Below, piece after piece: positions 6,348 to 13,561 of a stretch of 18,634 bases of DNA. How positions within the stretch are numbered: the stretch's first letter is position 1; every line of letters begins with the position of its first letter. The stretch is taken from assembly GCA_044870185.1 (NCBI GenBank), contig JBIOYL010000392.1, positions 1 to 18,634 on the forward strand, written 5' to 3'. The notes under the pieces are model-generated. The model was given only the letters and a program-made list of their open reading frames with translations, ran no database searches and had not been told where the DNA came from. The DNA comes from JBIOYL01 sp044870185 (GTDB lineage Bacteria; Actinomycetota; CALGFH01). The position numbers and the translations under genes were made by a program.

Positions 6348-7502
6348 GTGCCCACTATCTCGGCCCCGCGGCTCCTGGTCGACGGCAGGCTCGCCGGACC
6401 CGGGACGGTCGTCGTCGAGCACGGCGTCATCGTCGGCGTCCTGGACGGCGTACCGCCGTCCGGCAAAGGTCACCGCCGGCTGGACCGGGGCACGCTCACG
6501 CCGGGATTGATCGACGTGCAGCACAACGGGTGCGTCGGCGTCGACGAGGTGCATGCGACCCCTGAGGAGTGGCGCACGGTCGCGGACGCGCTCGCGGTAC
6601 GGGGTGTCACCGCGTTCCAGCCGTCGTTTGTCACCGCGCCGATCGCAGAGCAGCTCGCCGGGCTGCCGAACGCGCGCTGGGCACGGGACGCCTTCGCCAC
6701 CGAGCCGACCGCGCAGATCCTGGGCGTGCACCTCGAGGGTCCGTTCCTCTCGCCGAAGCGCAGAGGGATGCACGCCGAGCGCTACCTCCTGCACCCGGCT
6801 CCCCGGTGGCTCGACGAGCTCTTCGCCTTCCCGGAGGCGAAGGAGATGATCCGGACCGTCACCCTCGCTCCGGAGCTCCCCGGCGGGATGGAGGCAATCC
6901 GGCGCCTCGCGGGCCAAGGGGTCATCGTGGCGATCGGGCACTCCGACGCCACGGCCGAGCAGGCCCGCGAGGCGGTCGACGCCGGTGCGACGATGGTCAC
7001 GCACGTCTTCAACGCACAGTCGCCGCTGTCCCACCGTGCGCCGGGCATCCCGGGCGCCGCGCTCACCGACCCACGCCTTTTCGTCGGGCTCATCGCCGAC
7101 CTGCACCATGTCGACGCGATCGTCTGCGCACTCGTGCTCGCCGCCGCGCCCGACCGCGTCTGCCTGGTCTCCGACGCGATGGCGGCGGCGGGCATGCCAC
7201 CCGGCAGCTACCGCTTTGGCGGCCAGGAGATCCGCGTCGGCGAGGACGGCCTGCCGCGCCTGGCCGACGGCAGGATCGCGGGCTCCGGCATCTTCCTGGA
7301 CGACGCGGTCCGCAACCTGGTGCGGGCCGGTAACGACCCCGCCCGCGTGCTCACCGCGGCCACGGCCAACCCCGCCCGCCTGATGGGACGCCAGGACATG
7401 GGGAGAATCGCCGTGGGCTGCCGGGCGGACCTGGTCTGGTGGAGCGACCGGCTCACCGCGCTGTGCACCTGGGTGGGGGGTGTGGAGGTGCAGCCGGCCT
7501 GA
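6348..7502 (+). CDS. nagA: N-acetylglucosamine-6-phosphate deacetylase
   Basis: A 384-aa amidohydrolase that removes acetate from GlcNAc-6-P to give GlcN-6-P. Motifs in order: PGLIDVQHNG (52-61), HLEGPFLSP with metal ligand E130, GMH (140-142), AIGHSDAT with H198, THVFNAQSPLSHR with H219, IADLHHV (249-255), and VSDAM with catalytic Asp276. The first motif is Q-x-N rather than H-x-H, as in E. coli-type single-metal NagA. The usual NAM after the second His is NAQ, a small change. The GTG at 6348 was chosen because GAGG lies 7 nt upstream and the protein then has normal family length; an in-frame ATG at 6291 would add an unlikely 19-residue tail. It converges on the SIS enzyme gene, with 15 nt between stops. 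Confidence 0.93.
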   Translation: MPTISAPRLLVDGRLAGPGTVVVEHGVIVGVLDGVPPSGKGHRRLDRGTLTPGLIDVQHNGCVGVDEVHATPEEWRTVADALAVRGVTAFQPSFVTAPIAEQLAGLPNARWARDAFATEPTAQILGVHLEGPFLSPKRRGMHAERYLLHPAPRWLDELFAFPEAKEMIRTVTLAPELPGGMEAIRRLAGQGVIVAIGHSDATAEQAREAVDAGATMVTHVFNAQSPLSHRAPGIPGAALTDPRLFVGLIADLHHVDAIVCALVLAAAPDRVCLVSDAMAAAGMPPGSYRFGGQEIRVGEDGLPRLADGRIAGSGIFLDDAVRNLVRAGNDPARVLTAATANPARLMGRQDMGRIAVGCRADLVWWSDRLTALCTWVGGVEVQPA

Positions 7503-7517
7503 GCGGGCCGGGCGTCC

Positions 7518-8582
7518 TCACAACGTCTCTGTCACTTTCCGCAGGCCCCGGGGGGTGTCCGGGTCGCCACCCCTGGCGACCGCGAGGTCTCGGGCCAGCT
7601 GCTGGAACGGCAGGATCTCCAGCAGTGGGGACAGCTCCTCCGGCACGCCTTCGGGCAACTCGACGCCGACCGTGCCCTGCGCGACCGCCTCCCGGCTGCC
7701 GACGACGAAGAGATCGGCGCCCGCGTCGCGCAACCTGGGCATCACCTGCCGCATCGCCTCACCGCCAACCCCGGTGGCCATGACGGCGAGTACTGGGACC
7801 TGGGGGTCGATCATCGCCAGCGGTCCGTGCAGCAGGTCAGCACCGGAGAACGCCTGAGCGGAGATGTACGACGTCTCCATTAGCTTGAGTGCCGCCTCGG
7901 ACGCGGTCGCATAGGAGTACCCGCGACCAGTGGTCACCATGCGCGTGGCGAACCGGTAGCGAGCCGCCAGCTCCACGACGACCCTCCCGCGGTCGAGGAC
8001 CTGCCGGGCAAGGTCGGGCAACGGGTGGCACGCCTGGCCGGCACCGCCCCGCCAGCCGTCGACCACGAGGTAGAGCGCGAGCAGCTGCGCGGTGTACGAC
8101 TTGGTGGCCGCCACGGCGCGCTCGGGGCCGGCGAGGACGTTGACATGCAACTCGGCAGCCTGCGCCAGCGGCGACCGGGGTGCGTTGGTGACGGCGAGTG
8201 TGAGCGCGCCCTGTTCTCGCGCGCGAGACATGGAGTGGACGAGGTCGGGTGAGCCACCCGACTGGCTCACGCCGATCATGAGCACGTCGGTCAGATCCGG
8301 GCGAGCACCATACGCCGTCATCGTGGACGGCGAGACCAGCCCCGCCGGCAGCTCGAGAAGGATCTCCACCAGGTACTTCGCGTACAGCGCGGCGTGGTCG
8401 CTGGTACCGCGGGCGACGAACAGCACGAAGCGTGGACGCCGCTCCACGATGCGCTGAACCGCGGCCTCGACGTCGGCGCGGCCGTCGCGCAACAACCGCT
8501 CCCAGACCGCCGGCTGCTCGGCGATCTCCACAGCCATGAGCCGTCCGGGCGCCTCCGCTCGTGAGACCGGTCTGGAGATCAC
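7518..8582 (-). CDS. SIS-domain sugar-phosphate isomerase/deaminase (AgaS/NagB-II, GlmS-like)
   Basis: A protein of about 354 aa with two SIS domains, like the isomerase half of GlmS but without the glutaminase domain. Landmarks are ARGTSDHAALYAKY (58-70), SQSGGSPD (106-113), AGPERAVAATKSYT (151-164), SEAALKLMETSYIS and LLHGPLAMI. Such stand-alone proteins (COG2222) act as glucosamine-6-phosphate deaminases (NagB-II) or galactosamine-6-P isomerases (AgaS). Beside nagA, the step GlcN-6-P to Fru-6-P plus ammonia is the natural inference. The GTG at 8582 has GGGAGG 4 nt upstream. An ATG at 8537 would match the family opening MAVEIAEQPAV, and an ATG at 8678 gives 386 aa but has no ribosome site. 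A perfect palindrome AGACCGGTCT (8564-8573) lies at the start and could be an operator. Confidence 0.88.
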   Translation of the reverse strand: MISRPVSRAEAPGRLMAVEIAEQPAVWERLLRDGRADVEAAVQRIVERRPRFVLFVARGTSDHAALYAKYLVEILLELPAGLVSPSTMTAYGARPDLTDVLMIGVSQSGGSPDLVHSMSRAREQGALTLAVTNAPRSPLAQAAELHVNVLAGPERAVAATKSYTAQLLALYLVVDGWRGGAGQACHPLPDLARQVLDRGRVVVELAARYRFATRMVTTGRGYSYATASEAALKLMETSYISAQAFSGADLLHGPLAMIDPQVPVLAVMATGVGGEAMRQVMPRLRDAGADLFVVGSREAVAQGTVGVELPEGVPEELSPLLEILPFQQLARDLAVARGGDPDTPRGLRKVTETL

Positions 8583-8696
8583 CTCGCCTCCCCTCGGATA
8601 GCTCGGCAGTGCCAGACAGACTACGCCCGGCGCCGCCAGTTCAGCGGGTTCGGTGGCACCGGCCAGGTGGTCGTTCATCGGGCCGACGCGGGCACC

Positions 8697-8715
8697 TCAT
8701 CCTTTTCGGAGGATG
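8697..8715. promoter_or_regulatory. 19-bp TCATCC-N5-GG-N2-GATG element, copy 1
   Basis: First of three copies of the same partly palindromic element. This copy has the best symmetry, CATCC and GGATG flanking TTTTCGGA. It lies in the divergent region between the SIS enzyme and the 48-aa protein, 94 nt upstream of the latter's ATG and 114 nt upstream of the chosen SIS start. If the SIS gene starts at 8678 the site is still upstream of it. A protein operator or the stem of an RNA leader are both possible. Confidence 0.4.
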
Positions 8716-8809
8716 TCAGTGGCCCCAAGATGTGAGATACCCATGGCTGGCGGCGACGACCGGCCCCCGCAGCGGCCCGGGACCTCGGCCTTCACGAAGG
8801 GATCGACCA

Positions 8810-8956
8810 ATGGCATCACTCTTCAAGCGCGTCAAGGACTTCGCCCAAAGCCCCAAGGGCGAGCAGGTCAAGGAGGAGGTCAAGAAACAGGCCCAGAAGC
8901 CGGAGAACCGTCGCAAGCTCAAGGAGCTTGGACAGCGCTTCATGAAGCGCCGGTAG
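8810..8956 (+). CDS. Small basic conserved-type hypothetical protein (48 aa)
   Basis: A short, strongly charged peptide opening MASLFKRVKDFAQSPKGEQV. It is about one third Lys and Arg with no long hydrophobic run, and is predicted to form one or two amphipathic helices; the end is GQRFMKRR. The ATG at 8810 has GAAGGGAT about 6 nt upstream. Similar short Lys-rich proteins occur in actinobacteria without known function; nucleic-acid or membrane-surface binding is only a guess. An open frame continues upstream, but its composition is unlike a protein. One copy of the TCATCC element lies 94 nt before the start. Confidence 0.55.
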   Translation: MASLFKRVKDFAQSPKGEQVKEEVKKQAQKPENRRKLKELGQRFMKRR

Positions 8957-9639
8957 CGCCGAGCCCTACGCCGAGCTCCAGGAGGCGTCGTTCGAGCAGC
9001 AGCTTGCCAAGCCGCAGCGGCGGGTCGCGGCGGCCGCACAGCGCCATCCGATGGCCCTGCGGCAGGTGTCGCCTCCACGGGTGGGGCGGGCCCGTCCCGA
9101 CACCCGTGCCGGGCAAGCCGGACTCCGCCGGCGGGCGGCTGCCGCCCGCAAGCGCCGGCGCGCCGCGGTTGCGTGGACGGCCGGGGATGGTGCGTCGCCC
9201 GACGAGGTGCCCGTCATGCAGCCTCCCATCGCATCAGCAGAGAACCTTCCTGACGAGTTGTACCTTCCCAACGAGTTCAAGGCCGCCCTCGGCCGGCAAC
9301 GACACGACGGCACGGGAACCGGCCTGACACTCCCTTACGGTGGTCGTCGGCTCACCCGTCCAGGCACTGAACCCGCCAGAGCCGTCAGGTGAGTCCGCCG
9401 CGGCGCCGAGCTGTCGCTGCTCGTCGATCGCCTGGCGGCCGTCCAGCGCAGCTCGCGTGGACTGGACGGGCCAAGCCATCCCGTTGGGGTCGTCCTGGCA
9501 TTCCCTTGGTCATTTCACGGCCAGCACAGGCCGGACTGCGCCGGACCGGCCGGACAGGAGCGCGGACGTGGACCAGGGTGTGCAGCAGCCGCTTGCGGTG
9601 GCGGACCCGCCGGGACCTGCGCCTGGATGCGCGTCGCAA
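8957..9639. other. 683-nt stretch without a convincing gene
   Basis: It lies between the 48-aa protein and the stop of the response regulator. The longest plausible plus-strand frame is open from 8945 to the TGA at 9390-9392. It reads EPYAELQEASFEQQLAK near its start and LPDELYLPNEFKAAL near its end. It has no start codon with a ribosome site (the first ATG is 9051), and its middle is an Arg/Ala-rich run typical of GC-rich non-coding sequence. It may be a decayed gene. I see no tRNA, terminal repeat or transposase in the stretch. Confidence 0.4.
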
Positions 9640-10293
9640 TCAGGAGCCGAGGTAGCGCAGGACGGCGAGCACCCGGCGGTTGTCACGCTCGGACGGCGGC
9701 AGCCCGAGCTTGTCGAAGATGCTGGCCACGTGCTTCTCGACCGCTCCGGCCGACACCACCAGCACGCTGGCGATGCCGGCGTTGGAGCGGCCTTCGGCCA
9801 TCAGGGCGAGCACCTCGCGCTCGCGCGGCGTCATCGCGGCCAGGCCGTGCCGGTGGCGGCTGGCGCCCAGCAGCTGGCTGACCACCTCGGGGTCGAGCGC
9901 GGTGCCGCCCGCGGCCACCCGGGCCAGCGCGTCGACGAATTCGGCCACGTCGGCGACCCGGTCCTTGAGCAGGTAGCCCACGCCAGCGGCGCTGCCCTCC
10001 AGCAACCGAGCCGCATACCTGGTCTCGATGTACTGGGAGAACACCAGCACCCCGGTCCCTGGATGGTCGCGGCGGAGCTCCAGCGCGGCGCGCAGGCCCT
10101 CGTCGGTATGCGTCGGCGGCATCCGGATGTCCACCACCGCGACGTCGGGCTGATGCGCTGCCACGGCGGCAACCAGCGCAGCGGCGTCGGCCACGGCGGC
10201 GCACACCTGGTGGCCGCGATCGGCCAGCAGCCGGATGAGGCCCTCCCGGAACAGGGCGGCGTCCTCGGCGATCACCACCCGCATGACCGGCAT
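9640..10293 (-). CDS. NarL/LuxR-family response regulator
   Basis: A 217-aa two-domain response regulator. The receiver domain (1-125) has the acidic pair E10/D11, the phosphoacceptor D55 in VVDIRMP, Ser in VFSQY and the conserved Lys in YLLKD. The C-terminal LuxR-type helix-turn-helix (about 150-212) starts TPREREVLALMAEGRSN and contains AVEKHVASIFDKLGL. It starts at ATG 10293, only 4 nt after the kinase stop, so it is co-translated with its partner; an ATG at 10284 is an alternative. As the last gene of the ABC-exporter operon it most likely autoregulates that operon in response to the kinase signal. The downstream region holds no gene for about 680 nt. Confidence 0.93.
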   Translation of the reverse strand: MPVMRVVIAEDAALFREGLIRLLADRGHQVCAAVADAAALVAAVAAHQPDVAVVDIRMPPTHTDEGLRAALELRRDHPGTGVLVFSQYIETRYAARLLEGSAAGVGYLLKDRVADVAEFVDALARVAAGGTALDPEVVSQLLGASRHRHGLAAMTPREREVLALMAEGRSNAGIASVLVVSAGAVEKHVASIFDKLGLPPSERDNRRVLAVLRYLGS

Positions 10294-10297
10294 GCTC

Positions 10298-11683
10298 TCA
10301 CGCGCGCAGCGGCAGCTCGACGGTGACCCGCGTCGGCCCGCCCGGCGGGCTGGTGACCTCCAAGCGTCCGTCCACGGTGCTCACCCGCCGCAGCAGGCCG
10401 GACAGGCCGCTGCCGCCGACCGGGTCGGCCCCGCCAACCCCGTCGTCGGCGACTTGGAGCCGCAGCACTCCCTCCCGTTCGGCCGCCTGGATCTCGATCG
10501 TGTTCGCGAAGCTGTGCTTGGCGGCGTTGGCCAGCAGCTCCGCGGCGCAGAAGTAGGCGATCGTCTCGATCGCCGGCGTGGGCCGGACCGGGAGGTCGGC
10601 GGTCAGCTCGACCGGGATGGCGCTGCCGGCGGCGAGGCTGGCGAGCGCGTCGGCCAGGCCGTTGTCCAGCACCGGCGGGTGGATGCCCCGGGCGAGGTCG
10701 CGCAGCTCGACCAGGGCGTCCTTGGCGCCGCGGTGGGCGGCGTCGACCAGCTCGCGGACCCTCGCGAGGTCCGGCGGGTCGCCGTCGTCGCCGAGCTGCT
10801 CCTTGGCCAAACCCAGGTGCATCGCCAGCGTGGCCAGCCGGATCTGCGCGCCGTCGTGCAGGTCGCGTTCGACCTGGCGCAGCAGCGCGGCGGCGTCGTC
10901 GACCGCCAGCGCCCGGGTCTGCTCCAGGTCGCGGACCCGCTCGGCGAGCCTGCCGGCCCCGAGCAGGCCCCGCATCAGCCAGCGGTCGGCCGAGGCGACC
11001 GCCCTGGCCACCCAGGGAGCGGCGAGCACCATCGCCACGCCCACCCCCAAGGCGAGGAAGGTGCCGGCAAAGGTGCCGACCGGCAGCCAGCGGCCCGGGA
11101 ACGGGGTGCCGGCCAGCACCGGCCGCAGCTGCACGTTCGGCGGGTGGTTGCGGAACAGCCCCCACCAAAACGGGTAGGTCAGGTTGGCCAGGCCGGCGGC
11201 CCACAGGTACACGGCGTAGGCCTCCAGGGCCGCGACCGGCAGCTTCAGCAGCAGGTAGGCGATGGCCCGCCAGCCGGGGCCGTCGCGCAGCCCCACGCCG
11301 AGCCGGCCGAGCAGGCCCCGGCCGGGGCGGGCCGGCGGCGGCGGCGCGACCCGCTCGCCGAGCAGCCACGCGGCCAGGCGGCGGTAGGCCGCGCCGAGCC
11401 CCCGGGCGATCGGGGTCGCCAGCACCAGCGGCCCCAGCACACCAACGATCACGACGGCGCGCGCCACCGACCGGGCGGTTCCCGGCGCCAGCAGCGCCAC
11501 GGCCAGGGCGATGCCGGCCGCAAGGTGCAAGACCCCGATGAGGCAGAACAGCAGCTCCCGGCCCGCCCGGCGGGTGACCGGCCCGCGCACGGCCGCACGG
11601 GCGAGCCTGGCCAGCCTCCCGCCACCGGGCCGCCAGCCGGGCGGGACGCTGGCCACCGTGGTCACCGGCCCCGTGCTGTCCAT
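10298..11683 (-). CDS. Sensor histidine kinase (HisKA_3 type)
   Basis: A 461-aa membrane kinase, partner of the following response regulator. It has four hydrophobic segments (about 43-66, 75-92, 141-165 and 200-224), with a short extracytoplasmic region between the last two. This resembles the 'putative sensor' N-terminal domain of actinobacterial kinases. The dimerisation/phosphotransfer helix carries H276 in VERDLHDGAQIRL. The ATPase domain shows the N box ELLANAAKH (N386), the G1 box DDGVGG (413-418) and the G2 box GSGLSGL (424-430). ATG 11683 was chosen (AGGA 10 nt upstream, 16 nt after the permease stop). The open frame extends 40 codons further, into the permease. Close linkage to an ABC exporter suggests it senses a drug, peptide or envelope stress. 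Confidence 0.92.
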   Translation of the reverse strand: MDSTGPVTTVASVPPGWRPGGGRLARLARAAVRGPVTRRAGRELLFCLIGVLHLAAGIALAVALLAPGTARSVARAVVIVGVLGPLVLATPIARGLGAAYRRLAAWLLGERVAPPPPARPGRGLLGRLGVGLRDGPGWRAIAYLLLKLPVAALEAYAVYLWAAGLANLTYPFWWGLFRNHPPNVQLRPVLAGTPFPGRWLPVGTFAGTFLALGVGVAMVLAAPWVARAVASADRWLMRGLLGAGRLAERVRDLEQTRALAVDDAAALLRQVERDLHDGAQIRLATLAMHLGLAKEQLGDDGDPPDLARVRELVDAAHRGAKDALVELRDLARGIHPPVLDNGLADALASLAAGSAIPVELTADLPVRPTPAIETIAYFCAAELLANAAKHSFANTIEIQAAEREGVLRLQVADDGVGGADPVGGSGLSGLLRRVSTVDGRLEVTSPPGGPTRVTVELPLRA

Positions 11684-11699
11684 GCCCGCATTGTCCTGC

Positions 11700-12479
11700 T
11701 CAGGCGTCCCGCCGTGCCAGCAGCCAGCCGCCGGCGCCCAGCGCCACGGCCGCGTACAGGCAGAGCACACCGAGCCCCACCCACGGCGACAGGAAGTGGG
11801 CACCGGCCACGGGCTTGGTCACGCTCAGGGAGTTCGCGACGATCGAGATGGGCAGGTAGCCCATCACCGAGGGGGTGGCCACGCCGACGATCTGCCCGAG
11901 GACGTACACCCCACCCACGAGCACGGCGATGGCGGCCGCGGTGTGCCGGATGATGGCGCCCAGCCCCAGGCCGAGCAGCCCGATCAGGCAGAAGCCCGCC
12001 CCGCCCAGCACCACCGCCCGCAGCACCCCGGGCTGGCCGAGCGCAGGCGCCGGGATCCTGCCCGGCAGGGTGGCTGCACCAGCGAAGAAGGCGACGAACG
12101 CGGCGGCCTCCCCGACCGCCAGCGCCACGGCGCCGAACACCGCCGCCTTGGCGGCCAGCACCAGCGGCCGGTTCGGGATCGCGGCCAGCGTCGCCCGGAT
12201 CATCCCCGAGGACCACTCGCCGGTCATCACCAGCACGCCCACCACGCCGGAAAGCAGCAGGCCGAGGGAGCTGCCGGCGAGCGCGTTGTTGGTCAGGTCG
12301 CCGGCTGCGTTGTTGGTGTTGGCCCCCACGGCCAGGGCGATGCCGACCGCACCCGCGATGGCCAGCGCCAAGGCCCACCAGGTGGAGCGCAGGCTGCGCA
12401 GCTTGATCCACTCCATCCGCGCCGCCTGCCGGAAGCGGTAGCGCCCGCCCGGAGCGTGGGACATCGTGGTGGTCGTCAT
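11700..12479 (-). CDS. ABC-2 type transporter permease
   Basis: A 259-aa integral membrane protein with about six hydrophobic segments. The opening RQAARMEWIKLRSLRSTWWA is the hallmark of ABC-2/BcrB-like permeases: an amphipathic interface helix with E-x-x-K-x-R-S, then the first membrane helix. The segment VMTGEWSSGMIRATLAAIPN is the conserved cytoplasmic loop of the same family. The protein ends in a short Arg-rich tail (LLARRDA). The start ATG (12477-12479) overlaps the ATPase stop as ATGA, giving tight translational coupling. It should form the exporter together with the upstream ATPase; the cargo is unknown, with antibiotic or lipid export or self-protection most likely. Confidence 0.9.
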   Translation of the reverse strand: MTTTTMSHAPGGRYRFRQAARMEWIKLRSLRSTWWALALAIAGAVGIALAVGANTNNAAGDLTNNALAGSSLGLLLSGVVGVLVMTGEWSSGMIRATLAAIPNRPLVLAAKAAVFGAVALAVGEAAAFVAFFAGAATLPGRIPAPALGQPGVLRAVVLGGAGFCLIGLLGLGLGAIIRHTAAAIAVLVGGVYVLGQIVGVATPSVMGYLPISIVANSLSVTKPVAGAHFLSPWVGLGVLCLYAAVALGAGGWLLARRDA

Positions 12480-13264
12480 GCCGGCCTCCCCTTCGTCTGC
12501 CGCTGTGTCGGCACCGGCAGGGCCGGCGCGGTGGGATGGCCGTTGGGGCCGCCGCCGCGGTAGTCGACGGCGCCGCCGGTCAGCTCCAGGAACGCCTGCT
12601 CCAGCGAGGCCGACCGGGCAGCCAGCTCCGCCACCGACGTCTGCGCCAGCAGCCGCCCCCGGCCGATCACCACGAGCTGGTCGGCGGTGAGCGCCATCTC
12701 GCCGATCAGGTGGCTGGAGACGAACACCGTGCGGCCCTGCGCGGCCAGCGACCTCAGCAGGTTGCGGATCCAGCGGATGCCCTCGGGGTCCAGGCCGTTG
12801 ACCGGCTCGTCCAGCAGCAGCACCCCGGGGTCGCCCAGCAGCGCGGCGGCGATGCCGAGCCGCTGCGCCATGCCCAGCGAGAACCTGCCCGCCCGCAGGC
12901 CGCCCGCGCGGTCCAGGCCGACCATGCCGAGCACCTCCGCCACCCGGGACCGCGGCAGGTCGTTGCTGGCCGCCAGCGCAGCCAGGTGGGCGTGGGCGCT
13001 GCGGCCCGGGTGGAACGACCTGGCCTCCAGCAGCGCGCCGACCTCGCGCAGCGGCCAGCGCAGCTCGCGGTAGCGGCGCCCGCCGATGCGCACCTGCCCG
13101 GCGTCGGGTGCGTCCAGGTCCAGGATCAGGCGCATGGTGGTGGACTTGCCCGAGCCGTTCGGGCCGAGGAAGCCGGTCACCATGCCCGGGCGCACATCGA
13201 AGCTGAGCGCGTCCACGGCGACGGTGGCGCCGTAGCGTTTGCTGAGACCGCGGGCCTGGATCAT
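12476..13264 (-). CDS. ABC transporter ATP-binding protein (BcrA/lantibiotic-exporter type)
   Basis: A 262-aa nucleotide-binding domain and first gene of the four-gene operon. Walker A GPNGSGKST (34-42), signature SLGMAQR (129-135) in the Bcr/lantibiotic style instead of LSGGQ, Walker B VLLLDEP (148-154), D-loop NGLDP and switch His185 in SSHL. The Q-loop Gln is replaced by Glu in GALLEARSFHPG (77-88), again typical of the BcrA group. The tail after about residue 225 is Gly/Pro-rich and probably disordered. ATG 13264 is preceded by GGGAGG 4 nt away. It energises the ABC-2 permease encoded immediately downstream. The operon promoter should lie in the 297-nt divergent region shared with the glutamine amidotransferase gene. 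Confidence 0.93.
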   Translation of the reverse strand: MIQARGLSKRYGATVAVDALSFDVRPGMVTGFLGPNGSGKSTTMRLILDLDAPDAGQVRIGGRRYRELRWPLREVGALLEARSFHPGRSAHAHLAALAASNDLPRSRVAEVLGMVGLDRAGGLRAGRFSLGMAQRLGIAAALLGDPGVLLLDEPVNGLDPEGIRWIRNLLRSLAAQGRTVFVSSHLIGEMALTADQLVVIGRGRLLAQTSVAELAARSASLEQAFLELTGGAVDYRGGGPNGHPTAPALPVPTQRQTKGRPA

Positions 13265-13561
13265 GGGACCTCCCTGTGCTGGCCTCGGGGGCAATGTTGG
13301 AGCCCTCGCCGGCAGGCACGCGGGTGCGTGCCATCGGCAGATCACGCTACGAGCCCGGCGGGGGGTGCGGAATGCGGCTACCACCCGTCTTCGCCCCGGG
13401 GGAAAACCCCCGACGAGCGAACGGGCTGCGGGCACCGCTTCATCCCATCCGGGTGATGCGGCTGCCGCGCAGCCGGCCTGAAATGGAGAACCAACCTGCG
13501 TTGGAGCGGCACGGGGCCTGCGCCGGGGCCTCGCCGGCCGCCGAGGCGAGAGGAGACTCCA
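13265..13561. promoter_or_regulatory. Divergent intergenic region with hairpins
   Basis: It separates the ABC-operon start from the glutamine amidotransferase start and should hold both promoters. Visible structure, besides the 19-bp element at 13440, is a perfect stem GGCTGC-CGC-GCAGCC (13460-13474) and a second perfect stem CCAAC-CTGC-GTTGG (13491-13504). The ribosome site AGGAGA lies 7 nt before the GTG at 13562. The element plus stems could form a structured 5' leader for the amidotransferase gene. No -10/-35 pair can be assigned with confidence. Confidence 0.45.
13440..13458. promoter_or_regulatory. 19-bp TCATCC-N5-GG-N2-GATG element, copy 2
   Basis: TCATCCCATCCGGGTGATG, followed by CG as in copy 3. 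It lies 103 nt upstream of the amidotransferase start and 175 nt upstream of the ABC-operon start. It matches copy 3 at 16 of 19 positions. The right half-site is CATCACCC when read on the other strand, so the symmetry is imperfect. Confidence 0.4.

Noticed and set aside
5067..7109. 680-codon version of the sugar-binding protein
   Set aside because: The extra N-terminal part is antisense to nagA and precedes a clear lipoprotein signal with its own ribosome site at 6197.
10235..11953. 572-codon plus-strand frame over the kinase
   Set aside because: Antisense to a histidine kinase with intact H, N and G boxes; the peptide is Gln/Arg/Gly-rich shadow sequence.
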